Of a DNA stretch of 64,000 nt, positions 60,538 to 64,000 are shown piece by piece. Position 1 is the first letter of the stretch; the number at the start of each line of letters is the position of its first letter. Source of the DNA: an uncultured Cellvibrionales bacterium (GTDB lineage: Bacteria > Pseudomonadota > Gammaproteobacteria > Pseudomonadales > Dasaniaceae). The notes below the pieces were generated by a model. That model ran no database searches, had not been told where the DNA came from, and saw only the letters and a program-made list of their open reading frames with translations. The position numbers were made by a program, and so were the translations under genes. The stretch is from contig CAJVZD010000004.1 in assembly GCA_913019905.1 (NCBI GenBank), forward strand, positions 1 through 64,000, written 5' to 3'.

Positions 60538-61512
60538 ATGAGTATTCAGCAAAATATTTTGAACAACTTTAAATTCCATGAATCTGACCTTGACCTAACA
60601 GAACCAAAAAAAGAACTCATGGTTGGGCTGAAGAATAATAAAAAGTATATTCCTGCCAAATATTTTTATGACGAACGAGGCTCGAATTTATTCGATAAGA
60701 TTACTGTCACACCGGAGTATTATCCAACTCGCGCGGAAAAATCAATTTTATCCAAGCAGACAGAAGATATAGTTAACACTATTGGTAAGGGCTGCACATT
60801 AATCGAACCCGGCAGTGGCAGCAGCGAAAAGGTCCGCTTGTTACTCGATCGCTTACTACCGACCTGCTATGTTCCAATGGACATATCTCGAGACTATCTT
60901 TATAAAGTTTCACAGCAATTAGCACTGGAATACCCTGCTCTTCAGGTCGATGCTGTTTGCTCCGATTACACGGCAGAAATGGCTGTTCCCGATTCCATAC
61001 CCAGACACAAACGGGTCGCATTCTATCCCGGCTCAACCATTGGAAATTTTAAGCCGGAAGATGCGAAAGACTTTCTGTCACAAATTCGCAATATGGTGGG
61101 GGATGACGGGGGCTTATTAATCGGCGTAGATCTTGAAAAAGACAAGCAAATACTTGACGCTGCCTACAACGATGCAGAGGGTTATACGGAAGCCTTTAAC
61201 ATAAATATTATCAATAATGTTAATTCCCACTTGGGCACCACCATTGACAGTTCTCTTTTCACCCATCATGCCCATTATAATCAAGAAAAATCCCGAATCG
61301 AAATGCACTTAGTTAGTACGGCCAGTCAACAACTCGTCGTCGCCAACGATCAACTGGAAATAGTTGACGGTGAGCGTATCCACACCGAAAACTCCTATAA
61401 GTTTACGGTGGATTCATTTCAAAAGCTCGCCAACGGAGCCGGTTTCTCAGCAGCTAAAGTATGGACCGATGATGATGAGCTTTTTAGCGTCCATTACTTG
61501 AAGGCAAGCTGA
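60538..61512 (+). CDS. egtD: L-histidine N-alpha-methyltransferase EgtD (324 aa)
   Basis: The protein has the EgtD pattern: KYIPAKYFYDERGSNLFDKI, TVTPEYYPTRAEKSILSKQT, TLIEPGSGSSEKVRLLLDRL as the SAM-binding glycine loop, YVPMDISRDYL, and FYPGSTIGNFKPEDAKDFL. It trimethylates histidine to hercynine with three SAM molecules in the cytoplasm, the first committed step of ergothioneine synthesis. The length is normal. Gene order egtB-egtD and the close spacing indicate one operon with the flanking PhzF and DUF427 genes. Confidence 0.95.
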   Translation: MSIQQNILNNFKFHESDLDLTEPKKELMVGLKNNKKYIPAKYFYDERGSNLFDKITVTPEYYPTRAEKSILSKQTEDIVNTIGKGCTLIEPGSGSSEKVRLLLDRLLPTCYVPMDISRDYLYKVSQQLALEYPALQVDAVCSDYTAEMAVPDSIPRHKRVAFYPGSTIGNFKPEDAKDFLSQIRNMVGDDGGLLIGVDLEKDKQILDAAYNDAEGYTEAFNINIINNVNSHLGTTIDSSLFTHHAHYNQEKSRIEMHLVSTASQQLVVANDQLEIVDGERIHTENSYKFTVDSFQKLANGAGFSAAKVWTDDDELFSVHYLKAS

Positions 61513-61576
61513 GCGCCCTCTACCAGCCCATTTGTCAAAAACCTCACTATTATAAAACTATCTAACAGGACTTGTT

Positions 61577-61942
61577 ATGAATGACGTTTCTCACTACGCC
61601 GAGCTAGCACCCGCTACCGGTCGCTACACCGCTGAATACGAAGGACAACGTATCGCAGACACAATACAGGCCGTTCATTTACTTGAAACCTATCACGGCA
61701 AGACGATGAAACCAGTTCTATATGTACCTCCGCAGGATGTAAACATCAAGTCGCTGCGAGAGATGAGCAACAAAACGTTCTGCCCGATAAAGGGTGAGGC
61801 GAATTACTATAGCCTACAAACGCCTGAATACTCTTTAGACCAAGTAGCATGGAGCTATCTAACGCCGATGGCTCCCCTGGAACCAATCACGGGATATTTA
61901 GCCTTCTACCTCGACAAGATAACATTGACTCATCACGATTAA
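61577..61942 (+). CDS. DUF427 protein (121 aa)
   Basis: The DUF427 pattern is clear: VLYVPPQDVNIKSLREMSNK, then TFCPIKGEANYYSLQTPEYS and the VAWSYLTPM end. These small beta-fold proteins often sit next to oxidoreductase or thiol-related genes, but their biochemical role is not known to me. AGGA eight bases before the ATG supports the start. It is the last gene of the putative phzF-egtB-egtD-DUF427 transcript, 64 bases after egtD. The downstream LysR gene faces it tail to tail. Confidence 0.88.
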   Translation: MNDVSHYAELAPATGRYTAEYEGQRIADTIQAVHLLETYHGKTMKPVLYVPPQDVNIKSLREMSNKTFCPIKGEANYYSLQTPEYSLDQVAWSYLTPMAPLEPITGYLAFYLDKITLTHHD

Positions 61943-61976
61943 ACGCGAAGCCAAACAGAAAGACGGGATCAATCAG

Positions 61977-62879
61977 TTACGGAACATTTTCAACGAAGGT
62001 TGTTTCGTCCCCTTTTAGCAGCCCCTGAAAACCCTCAAACTTTTCACAAATGAACGCTCTAAAAAGCTGCATGCGTTTGTGATTTCGTAAATCTTTATGA
62101 CTCAGTAGCCAAATGTCAGCGCGGAGTTTGGAAGAACTCAATCGCACTAGGTCAGGACATGGATCACCCATAAAACAAGGTAAAGTTGCCAATCCACGCC
62201 CCGCTATTGCCACCTCCATTTGCGCGTTGATATCTGGCACGATCAGTGAACTCTCAATCGGTAGCGGACTTTCATATGGCCGCGCCAAAGTGTAGTCAAA
62301 AACCGATGCTTCACCGGGGCGGATCCACTGATGAGCAGCCTCACCTTTTGCCGCCAAATAGCTGTCCAGATAATATTGAGATGCATAGACAGCTTGATGA
62401 AATGAGCCCAGACAACGCCCGATAAAATGTTCATCGGGATTACTGGTCAGGCGAATGGCAACATCCGCTTCTTTTGCATTTAAATCAAGTTTTTCGAAAC
62501 CGGTAATGATTTCCAATGTAATTTCAGGCCACTTTTTTTGAAATTCAACCAGCATAGGCATAATCAAGTGGTTTAGAAGTATACCCGGTAACGTGAGAAC
62601 GATACGGCCTTTCACCAACTGATCACGACCAAACAGTCGCACTTTCAGCTGATCAAACTCACTGCTTACAATTTTTGCCGTATCGACCATTTCTTCACCG
62701 GACGGTGTTAATGTTAGGCCCGTTGTCGATCGATTAAACAACTGCACACCAAGATTTTCTTCCAGAGATTCAATTCGCCTCGACAGCGTTGAATGCCCAA
62801 GATTAAGCTTGATCGCCGTCCGGCGAAATGAGCCCTCTTCGGCGATCGCCAAAAATAATCTCGCATCATCCCAATTCAC
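61977..62879 (-). CDS. LysR family transcriptional regulator (300 aa)
   Basis: The winged helix-turn-helix is NWDDARLFLAIAEEGSFRRT with LNLGHSTLSRRIESLEENLG, then LFNRSTTGLTLTPSG. The C-terminal co-inducer domain (about residues 85-290) has the usual two subdomains. A frame is open from TTG at 62897, but the GTG at 62879 has AAGG eight bases upstream and gives the common MNWDD start, so I chose it. Converges with the ergothioneine operon, so it may control something else, such as the right-edge gene (divergent). The target is unknown. Confidence 0.9.
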   Translation of the reverse strand: MNWDDARLFLAIAEEGSFRRTAIKLNLGHSTLSRRIESLEENLGVQLFNRSTTGLTLTPSGEEMVDTAKIVSSEFDQLKVRLFGRDQLVKGRIVLTLPGILLNHLIMPMLVEFQKKWPEITLEIITGFEKLDLNAKEADVAIRLTSNPDEHFIGRCLGSFHQAVYASQYYLDSYLAAKGEAAHQWIRPGEASVFDYTLARPYESPLPIESSLIVPDINAQMEVAIAGRGLATLPCFMGDPCPDLVRLSSSKLRADIWLLSHKDLRNHKRMQLFRAFICEKFEGFQGLLKGDETTFVENVP

Positions 62880-63021
62880 ATAACTTACCTTTTTCAAAAG
62901 ATTGACTAGCCGATAAATCCGCTGACATGTTGGTACTTTTTATCACTAAACGTACTTTTTCAAAACCCATTCCCCACAAACTCGAAAACGGCCTGTCGAA
63001 CATTTTCTGTGCAAGCACAAC

Positions 63022-63153
63022 ATGCCGGTTGATCGCCCGCACAAGGAAGATGTAAACGCTCTCAAACGTACGAACGAAGCAGTAACTAGTTATGTCAAGG
63101 GAGAAATAGATGCCCAGCTAGCTGGCCAATATCGATTCACTGGCCCTCTATGA
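63022..63153 (+). CDS. possible small protein (43 aa)
   Basis: ATG at 63022 to TGA at 63151-63153. The product MPVDRPHKEDVNALKRTNEA, then VTSYVKGEIDAQLAGQYRFT and GPL, has a plausible codon composition and an amphipathic helix-like middle. No family is recognised and the ribosome site is weak. It lies in the 332-base gap between the divergent LysR gene and the right-edge gene, where nothing else was seen. It may be chance or the end of a lost gene. Confidence 0.3.
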   Translation: MPVDRPHKEDVNALKRTNEAVTSYVKGEIDAQLAGQYRFTGPL

Positions 63154-63211
63154 CAGGACTCTAATATTGAGTTATTATTGCAGACACAGATAACAACTTC
63201 GAGGTTAAACG

Positions 63212-64000
63212 TTGATTTCTTTTTTTCGGTACCTTGTTTCTATTGTGGCTCTAACAAGCGTGGCCGGATTGGCGTATTGTCTACCGGCGACCGTGCAACT
63301 TAACTCAGAGAATATCGCTGAAGATCTTTTATCATCAGTCGTTTATCTGGAGGATGGGGAAGAAAAACTAGACGCAATCACTATCAATAAAAAATTTAAC
63401 AGCTACGACTGGCAAGCATTCCCCAAAAAAACCTTCAAGCTGGGTTCTGGGCTTAAAACCCGCTGGCTATCCACAACGATTTTATCTCCTAACCAGGCAC
63501 AGGACTGGATTGCATCTGTCGAATATTTCATATTGCCTGTCATTAACGTGTGGGTTTTTGATGGAGATGAAATTGTCTCTCAACACAACATGGGGTCACA
63601 GCTGCCTTTCAGCCAGCATCCAATTCAAACCTCCGATTACGCTATTTCGATGCATCTCGAAGCCAATAAAGAATACCGCCTTATTTACCAAGTTATTTCA
63701 TCGGGGTCTTTCGATTTCGCACTGACCATCGATACGGTACCGCACAGCATCTCCAGCCGGGCACAACAGCACCTCAAGTTTGGTTTGTATTACGGTATCG
63801 CCATTGTGATGCTGATGTATAATTTGTTGCTGTATTCTTATAACAGGGAATGGTCTTATTTAGTTTATGGGTGCATTGTTGCATCGCTAATCGCTACCTT
63901 AGTCACCATTGACGGTTTAGGCTTTCAATATCTTTGGCCAAATCGACCGGAAATTAATTATTATGCCGTTACTTTGGCATCGAGTCTGGCGCAGGTATTC
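63212..64000 (+). CDS. 7TMR-DISM sensor protein, N-terminal part (cut by the edge)
   Basis: A TTG at 63212 with GAGG seven bases upstream starts a frame that runs open to the right edge (263 codons). The product begins LISFFRYLVSIVALTSVAGL, a signal peptide, followed by a periplasmic 7TMR-DISMED2 beta domain (residues about 45-185), then KFGLYYGIAIVMLMYNLLLY as the first of the seven membrane segments, and further segments to the edge. It resembles the sensor half of the 48841 kinase in plan, so a cytoplasmic signalling domain (kinase, GGDEF or other) is expected beyond the window. It is divergent from a LysR gene. Confidence 0.85.
   Translation, partial: MISFFRYLVSIVALTSVAGLAYCLPATVQLNSENIAEDLLSSVVYLEDGEEKLDAITINKKFNSYDWQAFPKKTFKLGSGLKTRWLSTTILSPNQAQDWIASVEYFILPVINVWVFDGDEIVSQHNMGSQLPFSQHPIQTSDYAISMHLEANKEYRLIYQVISSGSFDFALTIDTVPHSISSRAQQHLKFGLYYGIAIVMLMYNLLLYSYNREWSYLVYGCIVASLIATLVTIDGLGFQYLWPNRPEINYYAVTLASSLAQVF

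Noticed and set aside
1-64000. tRNA, rRNA, prophage, integron or intact transposon
   Set aside because: None recognised on either strand on reading the sequence; no tools were available to search more sensitively.

Overview
The window looks like the chromosome of a free-living, probably marine, gammaproteobacterium with moderate GC. Grounds (inference): two TonB-dependent receptors, 7TMR-DISM sensor proteins, c-di-GMP enzymes with GGDEF/EAL domains, many acyl-CoA dehydrogenases with adjacent TetR regulators, a wax ester synthase, and YghU/YigZ proteins close to those of enteric bacteria. The lipid-catabolic content recalls the Spongiibacteraceae/Cellvibrionales group, but the sequence alone does not fix the genus. 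I saw no rRNA, tRNA, CRISPR array, intact insertion sequence or prophage.

Layout. 1-18 kb is an acyl-CoA catabolism island: an acyl-CoA dehydrogenase cut by the left edge with a divergent TetR regulator, a GGDEF-EAL protein, a two-gene acyl-CoA dehydrogenase operon divergent from a second TetR gene, two acyl-CoA ligases, an enoyl-CoA hydratase-like protein, a GPH-type sugar symporter, a solute-binding-like protein, a VOC protein and a WS/DGAT acyltransferase. Decayed gene fragments lie at 10.6-11.2 kb. 18.6-26.8 kb holds an acetolactate synthase-like enzyme, a TonB receptor, a small exported protein, a membrane protein with a DUF1330-like middle, and a GST divergent from an AraC regulator. 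27-30 kb carries a second two-gene acyl-CoA dehydrogenase operon behind a perfect 22-bp dyad. 30.5-40.3 kb has a second TonB receptor, a family VIII-like esterase, DUF899, DUF523/DUF1722, a flavin split-barrel protein, a Xaa-Pro aminopeptidase and two GSTs (one is YghU). 40.9-48.6 kb has a diguanylate cyclase, a GH3 glucosidase, a second beta-lactamase-fold hydrolase with its TetR regulator and paired operators, a GntR regulator and YigZ. 48.8-57.8 kb has a hybrid histidine kinase, a TPR lipoprotein, an MFS exporter and four poorly characterised genes. 58.3-61.9 kb is a compact phzF-like/egtB/egtD/DUF427 operon for ergothioneine-type thiol-histidine synthesis, followed by a LysR gene and a 7TMR-DISM protein cut by the right edge.

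How they work together (inference). The ligases activate carboxylic acids, the paired dehydrogenases oxidise bulky or branched acyl-CoAs, the hydratase continues beta-oxidation and WS/DGAT can store acyl groups. TetR/AraC/GntR regulators next to these genes suggest substrate induction. Both dehydrogenase pairs follow the same plan: a large chain with a glutamate in the IVD/LCAD position and a smaller partner lacking one, which is the plan of heterotetrameric steroid side-chain dehydrogenases. The most interesting items are these paired enzymes with their dyads, the ergothioneine operon without egtA/C/E, the uncharacterised cluster at 54.9-57.8 kb, a possible small RNA ending at 38.63 kb, and several unexplained dyads and repeats.
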